A DNA stretch of 64,000 bases, from positions 1,240,001 through 1,304,000 of the forward strand of contig NZ_JBNAGG010000001.1 in the NCBI RefSeq assembly GCF_049801075.1, in the 5' to 3' direction. This DNA is from Maritalea sp049801075 (lineage in GTDB: Bacteria; Pseudomonadota; Alphaproteobacteria; Rhizobiales; Devosiaceae). Position 1 is the first letter of the stretch. The number at the start of each line of letters is the position of its first letter. The notes under the pieces were generated by a model. That model had not been told where the DNA came from and ran no database searches. It saw nothing but the letters and a program-made list of their open reading frames with translations. The position numbers were made by a program, and so were the translations under genes. Positions 17,374 through 25,211 of the stretch are shown here, piece after piece.

Positions 17374-18627
17374 TCAAGATTTGTCGCGTAATTTGGGGCA
17401 CAGGGGGCAACCCGTCTCAAGATCACAGGGCATAATGTGACAATCAATTGGTGCTTGTGCCATTTCCCAGAGACGCCATAGCTTTGACCGTCGGCCAGAC
17501 TTTACGATGATCAATGCATCTTTATGCTGTTCTAAGAGCTGATGAACTTCCAGAATATCGTTGCTGGCAATGATTTGACAGTGATCAAACTCGTGTTCCA
17601 AACGTTCCGCCGCGCGGAAGGCACCGTCCATGCCGACGATAAAGTCACAGTACGGCGCAACAGCACGAATGATTTGCCGATAGGCACGAGAGCCGGTATT
17701 TCCTGTGTCCGAAACTTGCCCCAGCACTAGAACCGTTTTGCCCTTTTTGATTTGGGCAACATCTGTTGCGAATAGTTTTGTCGCCCAATATGGCGCTTTG
17801 AACGCATCCATCAAATAAGTTTGGCCATCTGATGTTTGGTGAACACTCATGTGGTTCATCATCGGTTCGAGCGTGGCCAATTTTTCAACGGCTGGCTTCA
17901 ACGGCAACCCCTTTGCATGGATTGCCGCAAGCGCGCCTAAAATACTGGTCAACAATAAACTGCCGACAAATCTCGTCGAAACTTCGAATTGCTCCGAACC
18001 TACGAAAAGTTCAAATTGCAAGCGCGATTGCCAATCCGTACTTGTGATTTCCGCACGCATTTGTGCATCTTTGTGCTGGCCATAAGTAATGATGTTCTTT
18101 TGCTTTTTATGCTGCGTGACTAAGCCTGCCAAATGCTTGTCATCCATATTTAGGCACACGACGCCTTCTGGCTTTAGCGCAGTTATGAGCTTAGATTTCT
18201 CATCCAAAATGGCCTGCTCGTTACCAAATGCGGAAATATGATCGCCCCCGATTGTTGTGAGAATTGCGATATCCAGCGGGATGTCATTCACCAAATACTC
18301 TAGGTAGCCAGGTTCACCGCCTGAAATCTCCTGCACCCAAGTTTGATTTGGGCGTTCGAGCTTACGCAATCCACGATAAACCCAGCGCTTGGTATTGTTT
18401 CCAAGCCCTGAATAAACATCTTCATTGTAGGCTTCAGCCAACAATTCAGACAGCAATTTTGTTGTGGTGGATTTACCGCAACTGCCAGTAACTCCTATCG
18501 TATAAGGCTCCAAACTTTGCAGCTTGCGGATCGCGTTTGAACGCTCAAAACCCCTGACCATTCGAAAATAATATGGCTCAAGCCGCTCGGCCAACTTAAG
18601 ATTGAGTTTTTTAATCGAGATCGACAT
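17374..18627 (-). CDS. Mur-ligase-family protein (MurF-like)
   Basis: A 417-residue ATP-dependent ligase. The P-loop GVTGSCGKSTTT is near residue 47, the middle-domain ATP site includes TTIGGDHIS, and a Mur C-terminal domain follows. It resembles MurF, but it is isolated from the murein cluster and lacks an obvious MurF N-terminal UDP-sugar domain, so it probably joins an amino acid or amine to another acid. The C-terminus has an unusual Cys group (CDLETGCPLC). I chose ATG 18627 (AGGG upstream), dropping 11 residues of the longer frame. Confidence 0.75.
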   Translation of the reverse strand: MSISIKKLNLKLAERLEPYYFRMVRGFERSNAIRKLQSLEPYTIGVTGSCGKSTTTKLLSELLAEAYNEDVYSGLGNNTKRWVYRGLRKLERPNQTWVQEISGGEPGYLEYLVNDIPLDIAILTTIGGDHISAFGNEQAILDEKSKLITALKPEGVVCLNMDDKHLAGLVTQHKKQKNIITYGQHKDAQMRAEITSTDWQSRLQFELFVGSEQFEVSTRFVGSLLLTSILGALAAIHAKGLPLKPAVEKLATLEPMMNHMSVHQTSDGQTYLMDAFKAPYWATKLFATDVAQIKKGKTVLVLGQVSDTGNTGSRAYRQIIRAVAPYCDFIVGMDGAFRAAERLEHEFDHCQIIASNDILEVHQLLEQHKDALIIVKSGRRSKLWRLWEMAQAPIDCHIMPCDLETGCPLCPKLRDKS

Positions 18628-18745
18628 GCAACGGCCCTGACAAATAAAATGTTGGGTCAATGAATTAGGTCAATTCGTGCCTTATCTCAATCATTATGAT
18701 CCGAAATCAGGCACCAGCCGTTGATAAAATGAAAGTGAGTTTATT

Positions 18746-19210
18746 ATGGCACGCAAGATATTTATCTGGATCATTTTTTATTTGGCCACCATTGTTGCTG
18801 CAAGCAGTGCGGCGCTTTGGGAGATACAATCGTATTATTTTGCGCTGGAGCAGCCATTCTTTGCGCCGCCTGCGTGGTTGTTTGGTCCGGTTTGGACGAT
18901 CCTTTACATCTTTATCGCCACCATTGCTTATCGCATTGTGATGGCGCCGCAGAGCCATCTTAAGCCGGTATTGATTGCGCTTTGGACGTTGCAATTTGCG
19001 TTGAACACCATTTGGACGCCTAGTTTCTTTGGGGCGCAGAATTTGGGTATTGCACTTATCTATATCAGCGCGCTCGATATTGTGCTGCTGGGCACCATGT
19101 ATTTGCTCTGGTCACGTGACCGGATCAGCTTCTGGCTGGCGGCGCCTTATATGGCATGGATTGGCTTTGCCACGGCGCTTAATGCTGGCTTTTTCATCTT
19201 GAACGGTTAG
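18746..19210 (+). CDS. tspO: TspO/MBR family protein
   Basis: A 154-residue five-helix membrane protein matching TspO, the bacterial relative of the mitochondrial translocator protein. Family features seen are PFFAPPAWLFGPVWTILY, the WTLQFALNTIW segment and an ending in WIGFATALNAGF. In alphaproteobacteria TspO binds porphyrins and affects tetrapyrrole-related regulation; hemA lies 1.1 kb downstream, which may be coincidence. Confidence 0.93.
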   Translation: MARKIFIWIIFYLATIVAASSAALWEIQSYYFALEQPFFAPPAWLFGPVWTILYIFIATIAYRIVMAPQSHLKPVLIALWTLQFALNTIWTPSFFGAQNLGIALIYISALDIVLLGTMYLLWSRDRISFWLAAPYMAWIGFATALNAGFFILNG

Positions 19211-19232
19211 ACATCCTCCCTCCTCACCTCAC

Positions 19233-19259
19233 GGCCCGCTGGTTAGCGGGCCATTTTTT
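19233..19259 (+). terminator. Rho-independent terminator after tspO
   Basis: Perfect eight-base stem GGCCCGCT/AGCGGGCC with loop GGTT, followed by ATTTTTT. Confidence 0.88.
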
Positions 19260-19330
19260 GCCTTCCGCCCGATTGTTGACTTTTAAAAATTAAAGTAATA
19301 GTTGAATTTCGAGCCTTTAGGGAGTGCACC

Positions 19331-19864
19331 ATGTCGCCGCGCGCAATTTCAACTTTAGCCCGTTCGCTGTCCATTTTTCTGGTGATCGCCTCAGTGCTGA
19401 TCCCGGCCATGATTTTTGCTTTTGTCACCATCGGCGACTCGCTCGAACTGTCTTTGCTGGGCAATGCAGATGTTGAACTGCAAAAAGATGATTTCACCCC
19501 GGTGATGCGTGCGATTTTGGGTCTGTTTGCCATTGGTTATCTCACACCCCTTCTGGTGGGCTTTATGGGATTGAAGCAAACATTTGACGAAGCGGCGCAA
19601 GCGCGGTGGCTTTCAGAAAAGTCTGTCGCTGGCTTTCAGCGCTTTGCATGGGCCAATTTAGCACTGATATGCTATGAAGTGTTTGGCGGTGCATTTTTGG
19701 TCACCTATATCCGCTTGCAACAGATTCCCAACCAGATCTCTTTTATGTTTGGGTTGACCACAGAGTTTTTCACCGCTTTGTTTATTGCCTTGGCGATTCT
19801 GGTTGTGGCGCACATTTTTGCTGCTGGCAAAACCGCTTATGAAGAGAACCAATCATTTGTTTAG
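19331..19864 (+). CDS. DUF2975 family membrane protein
   Basis: A 177-residue protein with four hydrophobic segments (about 13-34, 58-78, 97-118 and 142-165). This layout, followed nine bases later by a small Xre-type regulator, is the usual DUF2975 gene pair. Function unknown. AGGGAG precedes the ATG. The pair is probably one transcription unit. Confidence 0.8.
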   Translation: MSPRAISTLARSLSIFLVIASVLIPAMIFAFVTIGDSLELSLLGNADVELQKDDFTPVMRAILGLFAIGYLTPLLVGFMGLKQTFDEAAQARWLSEKSVAGFQRFAWANLALICYEVFGGAFLVTYIRLQQIPNQISFMFGLTTEFFTALFIALAILVVAHIFAAGKTAYEENQSFV

Positions 19865-19873
19865 GCCCGCTTT

Positions 19874-20092
19874 ATGCCCATTGTCGTAAATCTTGATGTG
19901 ATGCTGGCCAAGCGAAAAATGCGCCTTAAAACATTGTCTGAGCGGGTGGAACTGACCGAGCAGAATCTCTCGATGATCAAAACCGGCAAAGCCAAGGGCA
20001 TGCGGTTTGAAACATTGTCCAAGATTTGCGATGTGCTTGAGTGCCAGCCAGGTGATTTGCTCGAATATGTGCCTGCATCTGAGGACGAATAG
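19874..20092 (+). CDS. Xre-family (Cro/C1, YozG-like) regulator
   Basis: A 72-residue helix-turn-helix protein: VMLAKRKMRLKTLSERVEL, LTEQNLSMIKTGKAKGMRFE (recognition helix) and LSKICDVLECQPGDLLEY, the classic small Xre layout. It follows the DUF2975 gene by nine bases and probably controls the pair. Confidence 0.92.
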   Translation: MPIVVNLDVMLAKRKMRLKTLSERVELTEQNLSMIKTGKAKGMRFETLSKICDVLECQPGDLLEYVPASEDE

Positions 20093-20319
20093 AGTCCTCC
20101 CTCACATCTATTTGATGGATTAGGCCCCGGAGATTGCTGGTTTTTAGCCAAAATCAATTGCAATCGTTAACGGGTTCGCGTTATTGCATATATGGTCGCG
20201 AAAAAATATCTCATCAATTGACCTGCGTCATGTTGCCGGATCGCTTGCATGATAATTTGCGGCTAAGTTGGCCTTGTGAATAAGGGCCAACAAGGGCATG
20301 AGAAATAGGGGACGAGTTG

Positions 20320-21600
20320 ATGGATTATCGCGGACTTTTTGAAGACGCCATCGACACACTACGTCGTGAAAAACGCTATCGTGTATTTGCTGATTTGGAA
20401 CGGGTTGCGGGCAAGTTTCCACGCGCGGTGTTCCGCGATGCGGCAGACAACGCGCGGGAAATCACGATTTGGTGCTCCAACGATTATTTGGGCATGGGCC
20501 AGAATGATAAAGTGATCACCGCCATGCAGGAAACTGCAGGCAAGCTCGGCGCTGGCGCCGGTGGCACCCGCAATATTTCTGGCACAAACCGCCCGCTGGT
20601 TGAGCTTGAGCGTTCGCTCGCTGACCTGCACAAGAAAGAAGCGGCTTTGGTGTTCACCTCAGGTTTCGTGTCCAACGAAGCGGCGATTTCGACCATTGCG
20701 CGACTGATCCCAAATTGCTTGGTGCTTTCTGACCAGTTGAACCACGCCTCCATGATTGCTGGTGTACGCCAGTCTGGCATGGAGAAGAAAATTTTCCGCC
20801 ACAACGATATGGCGCATTTGCGCGAATTGTTGGAAGCGGCTGGCAGAGATCGTCCGAAATTGATCGTGTTCGAATCAGTTTACTCTATGGATGGCGATGT
20901 TGCTCCGATTGAGCAGATTGCCGATCTTGCGGAAGAGTTTAACGCCCTCACTTACATCGATGAAGTGCATGCAGTTGGCATGTATGGCCCCCGCGGCGCA
21001 GGCATTTGCGAACGCGAAGGCTTGATGGACCGCATTGATATTATTGAAGGCACCATGGCCAAAGCTTTTGGCGTGATGGGCGGCTATATCACTGCGAGCC
21101 AGCCGATTGTGGATGCGGTGCGCTCTTATGCGTCTGAATTTATCTTCACCACTGCTTTGCCGCCTGCGCTTTGCGCCGCGGCACGTGCATCAATCGATCA
21201 TTTGAAGCAATCCAGTGTTGAGCGTGAAGGTCAACAGCGCCAGGCGCAGCGGACAAAAGAAATTTTGACCGAAGCGGGCCTGCCGGTGATGCCAACTGAA
21301 ACGCATATTGTGCCACTGATTGTGGGTGAAGCACGCGGCTGCAAAGCGGCCAGCGATATGCTTTTGGAAAAGCACAATATCTATATTCAGCCGATCAACT
21401 ACCCAACTGTGCCGAAAGACACAGAGCGGCTGCGGATCACCCCAACACCGTTGCACAATGATGAGATGATCTTTGAATTGCGCGATGCCTTGTTGCAGGT
21501 GTGGGATGTGCTTGGCTTGCCGAAAAACATCGACACCTCGCAATTGACCGCCCAAGCGCTCAATTCAGGGGATTTGGTGCTGCCGACGATTGGTGGCTAA
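20320..21600 (+). CDS. hemA: 5-aminolevulinate synthase
   Basis: HemA condenses glycine and succinyl-CoA into 5-aminolevulinate, the start of tetrapyrrole synthesis in alphaproteobacteria. The 426-residue protein has CSNDYLGMGQ, GAGAGGTRNISGT, YIDEVHAVGMYGPRG and the PLP lysine in GTMAKAFGVMGGY. I chose ATG 20320 with AGGGG upstream; a TTG one codon earlier is in frame. No FNR- or Irr-type site was obvious in the 227-base gap upstream. Confidence 0.97.
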   Translation: MDYRGLFEDAIDTLRREKRYRVFADLERVAGKFPRAVFRDAADNAREITIWCSNDYLGMGQNDKVITAMQETAGKLGAGAGGTRNISGTNRPLVELERSLADLHKKEAALVFTSGFVSNEAAISTIARLIPNCLVLSDQLNHASMIAGVRQSGMEKKIFRHNDMAHLRELLEAAGRDRPKLIVFESVYSMDGDVAPIEQIADLAEEFNALTYIDEVHAVGMYGPRGAGICEREGLMDRIDIIEGTMAKAFGVMGGYITASQPIVDAVRSYASEFIFTTALPPALCAAARASIDHLKQSSVEREGQQRQAQRTKEILTEAGLPVMPTETHIVPLIVGEARGCKAASDMLLEKHNIYIQPINYPTVPKDTERLRITPTPLHNDEMIFELRDALLQVWDVLGLPKNIDTSQLTAQALNSGDLVLPTIGG

Positions 21601-21604
21601 CCCC

Positions 21605-22018
21605 TCACTCCCGCGCGGACGCACTCAGCGCCTTTAACACCGACATGGTTTGTGCCGTTTTCTCAATCGGCACAAACAAATGGTCATGGTAAAATGCCGA
21701 GACCACATTTGAGCTAATCCCATTGAGCGCTAGCGCGGTCGAGATGGCATCCAAAAATCCAACTGCCTCTAAAGCCGAGTGAATTTGCAGCGTGATGCGC
21801 CGGCAGCGAAATGTTGCGTCATAGCCTTTCGCATCCGCTTCTTTGAGGATGTAAGTCGCCCCCTCCTCCTCATCAAAACGCAGCAACGCCTTTTCCTCCA
21901 GCGCCGCATCACGCGCCTTTAGGCTGAGGAAAACCCAAATCTGCTCATCCAATTGCGGCGTCATTTCTGCCAGCAATTTGTTCAAATCGGTTTCGCCATT
22001 GGTGGATTGATCGGACAT
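21605..22018 (-). CDS. ACT-domain-containing protein
   Basis: A 137-residue protein resembling the DUF2241/ACT_7 group: two ACT-like halves, with ALLRFDEEEGATYIL and ISSNVVSAFYHDHLFVP. ACT domains bind amino acids; this one is free-standing, so a sensing role is possible but unproved. ATG 22018 has GGAGG just upstream, so I reject the 33-residue extension to 22117. It is convergent with hemA, four bases apart. Confidence 0.75.
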   Translation of the reverse strand: MSDQSTNGETDLNKLLAEMTPQLDEQIWVFLSLKARDAALEEKALLRFDEEEGATYILKEADAKGYDATFRCRRITLQIHSALEAVGFLDAISTALALNGISSNVVSAFYHDHLFVPIEKTAQTMSVLKALSASARE

Positions 22019-22116
22019 GATACCTCCGCTTTCAATTGGGTCAGGTCGTCCTGAAGGAAAGTTCAGCGGTGGGTCGTCCCACAGATCAAACTTAAAAACA
22101 CAATGTCGAAAGCGCA

Positions 22117-22149
22117 AGAAAAAAAGGGCGGCCCTTTAACAGGACCGCC
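22117..22149 (-). terminator. Rho-independent terminator
   Basis: On the minus strand, GGCGGTCC pairs with GGGCCGCC (one T-G pair) over a seven-base loop, followed by CTTTTTTTT. It ends the response-regulator transcript. Confidence 0.82.
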
Positions 22150-22177
22150 AGTTGAGATCAGTCGAGAGGAAGCAAGA

Positions 22178-22816
22178 TCAACTGGTCAAGACAATGCGCA
22201 CCAAATCGGCTGTGTTGCGTGCGCCTAGTTTTTCCATCACCCGTGCGCGATGCACTTCGATGGTTCTGGGGGAAATGCCGAGTTCGCGGCCAGCCTCTTT
22301 GTTGGATTGGCCATTGGTGATCAATTGCAGCACCTCGCGCTCCCGCGGGGTGAGCTGACTAAAGCCGCGTACTTCAACTGGCCGATGGGAACCAGATTGA
22401 ACCGCACCAATATGCACATTGCGTTGAAGCGCCTGACGCACAGACCGCACCAAATGTTCAGTATCTATGGGTTTGGTGATTACGTCCGCCGCGCCCACCT
22501 TCATAGCGTCGACAGCACCGCCGATATTTTGTGATTCCGTCAGCATGAATATGGGCGCACCCGTGCGCATATTTTTGAAGCGTGCCACCGTTGGTAGCGT
22601 GTCCTCTTCCCCAACCGTCATATTGATGATCACCACGTCAGGTAGCTTGCGCTCTATCGAGGCGAGGAATTCAGCAACGCTGGTAGAAGCACTGGTTTGA
22701 AACCCTTCGAGACGGAACAGAACACCGAGCGCTTCGCAGGTGGCCGGGTCTGCATCTACGATTTTCACCATCAAATCACGGTTTAAAGCATTGGGATAAT
22801 AGATTGTGCTGGTCAT
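22178..22816 (-). CDS. FixJ/LuxR-type response regulator with degenerate receiver
   Basis: A 212-residue protein with a receiver domain (about 16-132) and a LuxR helix-turn-helix (about 153-212, with LTPREREVLQLITNGQSNKE and SPRTIEVHRARVMEKL). The acidic pair (Asp21, Asp23), Thr93 and Lys115 are kept, but the position of the phosphorylated Asp reads INMTVG, with Asn65. Normal phosphorylation is therefore unlikely, and the protein may act without it or bind a ligand or partner. GAGG lies nine bases before the ATG. A hybrid kinase gene is divergently placed beyond the transposon at 23-25.6 kb. Confidence 0.88.
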   Translation of the reverse strand: MTSTIYYPNALNRDLMVKIVDADPATCEALGVLFRLEGFQTSASTSVAEFLASIERKLPDVVIINMTVGEEDTLPTVARFKNMRTGAPIFMLTESQNIGGAVDAMKVGAADVITKPIDTEHLVRSVRQALQRNVHIGAVQSGSHRPVEVRGFSQLTPREREVLQLITNGQSNKEAGRELGISPRTIEVHRARVMEKLGARNTADLVRIVLTS

Positions 22817-23041
22817 CGCGCCAAGCCTCTAGGAAAAAATGCTTGTTTAAGCGAAGTAGGTTTTGTCACCATTGTGTTTTACCCCAATATAGAAAAAAGT
22901 ATGAATTCAATGCTTTAAAATACGGAACATCGCTATATGCGCAATTATGCTTGCTCAGATTTTGATTAACAGATCGGACAAATATCTAGGTTTATATTCG
23001 TAGGTATTTCTCCGGATTTAATGATTAATTTCCTCTATAGG

Positions 23042-23049
23042 TTTATTTT
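23042..23049. repeat. Left target-site duplication (TTTATTTT)
   Basis: Eight bases directly outside the left inverted repeat, identical to 25566-25573 outside the right one. Confidence 0.88.
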
Positions 23050-23073
23050 GGCGATTATGTATTTGACAAACCC
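23050..23073 (+). repeat. Left terminal inverted repeat of the transposon
   Basis: 24 bases, complementary to 25542-25565 except at the tenth and eleventh positions (GT against TC). It contains TTGACA (23063-23068), a consensus -35 box pointing inward. Confidence 0.9.
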
Positions 23074-23091
23074 ATGATGTTTTGCTAGGTT
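23063..23091 (+). promoter_or_regulatory. Candidate transposase promoter starting in the left repeat
   Basis: TTGACA (23063-23068) is followed after 17 bases by TAGGTT (23086-23091), a perfect -35 with a weak -10. A small hairpin CTAGG/CCTAG (23085-23101 region) lies just before the AGGAG ribosome-binding site of the transposase gene. Confidence 0.5.
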
Positions 23092-23112
23092 AAAAGCCTA
23101 GGAGAAACAACG

Positions 23113-24081
23113 ATGTCTGTACTAAGCGCTAAATATTTTCACGATGAAGAAGCTGCATTTGAGCATGTGGAGTCTATCATCTGGGATAATAATCCTATTT
23201 GCCCCCATTGTGGCGGTGTAGAGCGCATTTACGCATTGAAGAATGTTCGCACTAAGCCTTCTAAGAAGAACCCCGAAGGCGTGGTTCGTCATGGCTTAAA
23301 GAAGTGCGGCCAGTGCCGCAAACAGTTCACAGTACGAATTGGCACTATCTTTGAGGAAAGCCACCTACCGCTTCATAAGTGGCTGCAAGCAATCTATTTG
23401 ATGGTTTCCAGCAAAAAAGGCATTAGCGCCCATCAATTGCACCGCGTTTTGGAAGTGCAGTACAAAACAGCGTGGTTTTTGGCGCACCGCATTCGTGAAG
23501 CAATGCGTTCTGGCGAATTGGCACCGTTGGGTGGCAGCGGCAAAACAGTTGAAGCCGACGAGACATATTTTGGCGATAAAGAAGTGGTAACAAAGCGCAC
23601 TAAACGCGGCAAGTCTGGTTTAGCCAGTAAGCGCGCAGTTGTTGCGTTGGTAGAGCGTGGCGGCAATGTCCGTTCCTTCCACGTTGATCGCGCAACAAAA
23701 ACTAACGTGAGCCAAATCGTTGCCGCTAACGTACACAATGAAACAGTTCTGAACACAGACGAAAGCCGCCTTTATACGCAGATCGGCACCGAATTTGCCC
23801 GTCATGATAAAGTCAATCACTCTGTAAATGAATATGTGCAGGGCGAAGCCTATACAAACACAGTTGAAGGCGTGTTTTCTATCTTCAAACGCGGCATGAA
23901 GGGTGTTTATCAGCATTGCAGTGAAAAGCACTTGCATCGCTATCTTGCGGAATTTGATTTCCGTTATAATAACCGTGTGAAGCTGGGTGTTGATGATAAA
24001 GAACGTGCAAAAAATGCACTATTGGGTGTGGTTGGCAAGCGATTGACATATCAAGGGCCTGATTCGCAAAAGGCCACCTAG
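23113..24081 (+). CDS. IS1595-family transposase (ISXO2-like)
   Basis: A 322-residue DDE-type transposase. An N-terminal zinc ribbon has CPHC (30-33) and CGQC (65-68). The catalytic ISXO2-like domain has VEADETYFG (Asp149), NTDES (Asp216) and YTNTVEGVFSIFKRG (Asn249, Glu252), as expected for this family. Length and motifs are complete, so it is probably active. AGGAG lies eight bases before the ATG. The 24-bp inverted repeats outside match its expected ends. Confidence 0.95.
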   Translation: MSVLSAKYFHDEEAAFEHVESIIWDNNPICPHCGGVERIYALKNVRTKPSKKNPEGVVRHGLKKCGQCRKQFTVRIGTIFEESHLPLHKWLQAIYLMVSSKKGISAHQLHRVLEVQYKTAWFLAHRIREAMRSGELAPLGGSGKTVEADETYFGDKEVVTKRTKRGKSGLASKRAVVALVERGGNVRSFHVDRATKTNVSQIVAANVHNETVLNTDESRLYTQIGTEFARHDKVNHSVNEYVQGEAYTNTVEGVFSIFKRGMKGVYQHCSEKHLHRYLAEFDFRYNNRVKLGVDDKERAKNALLGVVGKRLTYQGPDSQKAT

Positions 24082-24129
24082 CACAAACAAATAACTTGAG
24101 TCAAATGGGGCAAAGATGTATAGTTTGTG

Positions 24130-24227
24130 AGTAGGGTCATTCTAGGTTGAAAATCTTAATGATGTTAAGAGAACGCTAAATGCGTAATCCGTTTCGGACG
24201 TAGATCTAGTCGGCCCTACTTTTTTTA
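24130..24227 (+). ncRNA. Candidate structured RNA downstream of the transposase
   Basis: AGTAGGG (24130-24136) can pair with CCCTACT (24214-24220), which is followed by a T-run. Inside lie small hairpins TCTTAA-TGATG-TTAAGA and TCCG-TTT-CGGA. This would fold as a closed multi-branch RNA ending in a terminator-like tail. It may simply be the transposase terminator with a large loop. The tail overlaps the 3' end of the DUF3800 gene on the other strand. Confidence 0.3.
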
Positions 24228-24964
24228 TGAGCACTTTGAAAATTCCAAATAGTAAACCTGTTTACCTTTGGCATACTATTGACCGAAAAATCGGTTAATC
24301 CAGACGATGTGAGGACTTTGTTCGCAATTTCTCGTTTGGACGATTTGCCGCCAGCTAAAAGATGTCGTCCGTTTCTCGCCGCACAAACAGCACCGAGAAT
24401 TACATCATTCAGTTGCAGCAGGTCGTCTTTTTTAGAATCCTGGGCAACCAACACGCTCAATGGGTCGTGATGTATACCAAAGTCTTTCTTAGCTTGCGCG
24501 TTTATCATGCGGCGGAAGTCATGCAGGGAAGTGCTGCTATTTCTACGATCTAGGCAGACTGACAAATTGCCACGACTGTAACATCGCTTGACAAATTGGT
24601 GGTATACTAGCTGATAGTACAGTTTTGAGAGTCCCACGTCTCTATCACCACCGTTGAACTCTTTATGGTTCCATGTGTGGTTATCAAAAACTATGGCGTG
24701 AAACTGTATCCGGTTATTATTGTTCAATGCGAAAAACAAATCCACCAAGGCTTCGTATTCAATTTGCTTGTGATTCGATACTTTAGACCACTTCAATTCG
24801 GCGTGCATTCCGAACTTGTCTCGGTACTTCTGAATCGAGTTGTACGCTACTTTTGCACCCTCTTTGGCCACACAAACGCCGCCAACAACTGTAAACCTGT
24901 CCTTGGTGATTCCCGACTCGTCTACAAAAAATGCATAAGGCTGGTCTATACAAATTTTATTCAT
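24206..24964 (-). CDS. DUF3800 domain-containing protein (transposon cargo)
   Basis: A 252-residue protein with DUF3800 hallmarks: FFVDESG (Asp15-Glu16), HAELKW (54-59), a central CLDRR and DDLLQLNDVILGAV near residue 190. The spaced acidic residues suggest an RNase H-like fold and possible nuclease activity; DUF3800 genes are frequent in mobile and defence-rich DNA. Biological role unproved. The ATG at 24964 has no clear ribosome-binding site, and the divergent 52-residue ORF starts only 17 bases away, so leaderless translation is possible. Confidence 0.82.
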   Translation of the reverse strand: MNKICIDQPYAFFVDESGITKDRFTVVGGVCVAKEGAKVAYNSIQKYRDKFGMHAELKWSKVSNHKQIEYEALVDLFFALNNNNRIQFHAIVFDNHTWNHKEFNGGDRDVGLSKLYYQLVYHQFVKRCYSRGNLSVCLDRRNSSTSLHDFRRMINAQAKKDFGIHHDPLSVLVAQDSKKDDLLQLNDVILGAVCAARNGRHLLAGGKSSKREIANKVLTSSGLTDFSVNSMPKVNRFTIWNFQSAHKKSRAD

Positions 24965-24981
24965 GAGGGTAGTTTAAAACT

Positions 24982-25140
24982 ATGAGTGCTAAACACAACA
25001 ATCAATACGCTAAATTCATCGCCGTTGCGCAGGAAATTGGATGCAGTAAAGACGAGGATGCATTCGACAGAAAGCTAAAGAAGATAGCGAAATCGCCGCC
25101 CCCGGCAAAAAAAGACAAAGACAACAAACCCGCCAAATAG
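24982..25140 (+). CDS. Small charged ORF (52 residues), transposon cargo
   Basis: The ORF starts MSAKHNNQYAKFIAVAQEIG and ends in a Lys/Pro-rich tail. It is divergent from the DUF3800 gene, and a strong terminator overlaps its stop, which supports real expression. The N-terminal half could form two amphipathic helices around CSKDEDAFDRKLKKI. I recall short proteins of this kind near DUF3800 genes, but no function is known to me. There is only a poor ribosome-binding site (GAGG, 13 bases off). Confidence 0.6.
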   Translation: MSAKHNNQYAKFIAVAQEIGCSKDEDAFDRKLKKIAKSPPPAKKDKDNKPAK

Positions 25141-25150
25141 GCGGGTTTTT
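25126..25150 (+). terminator. Rho-independent terminator in the transposon
   Basis: Nine-base stem AAACCCGCC/GGCGGGTTT with loop AAATA, running into seven T. It overlaps the stop codon of the 52-residue ORF. Confidence 0.88.
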
Positions 25151-25211
25151 TTATGGAGAAAGTACAATGTTCAAACCGATTTCCGGTGACGGTAACGCCG
25201 AAAGGTTCACA

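Noticed and set aside
20093..20319. FNR-, Irr- or riboswitch-type element upstream of hemA
   Set aside because: No match to TTGAT-N4-ATCAA or to a known riboswitch layout was seen.
24092..24118. ATTTGAC-like stretch just after the transposase as a possible inner end of a minimal IS
   Set aside because: It shares only about seven bases with the terminal repeats and has no flanking duplication; the outer ends are far better.
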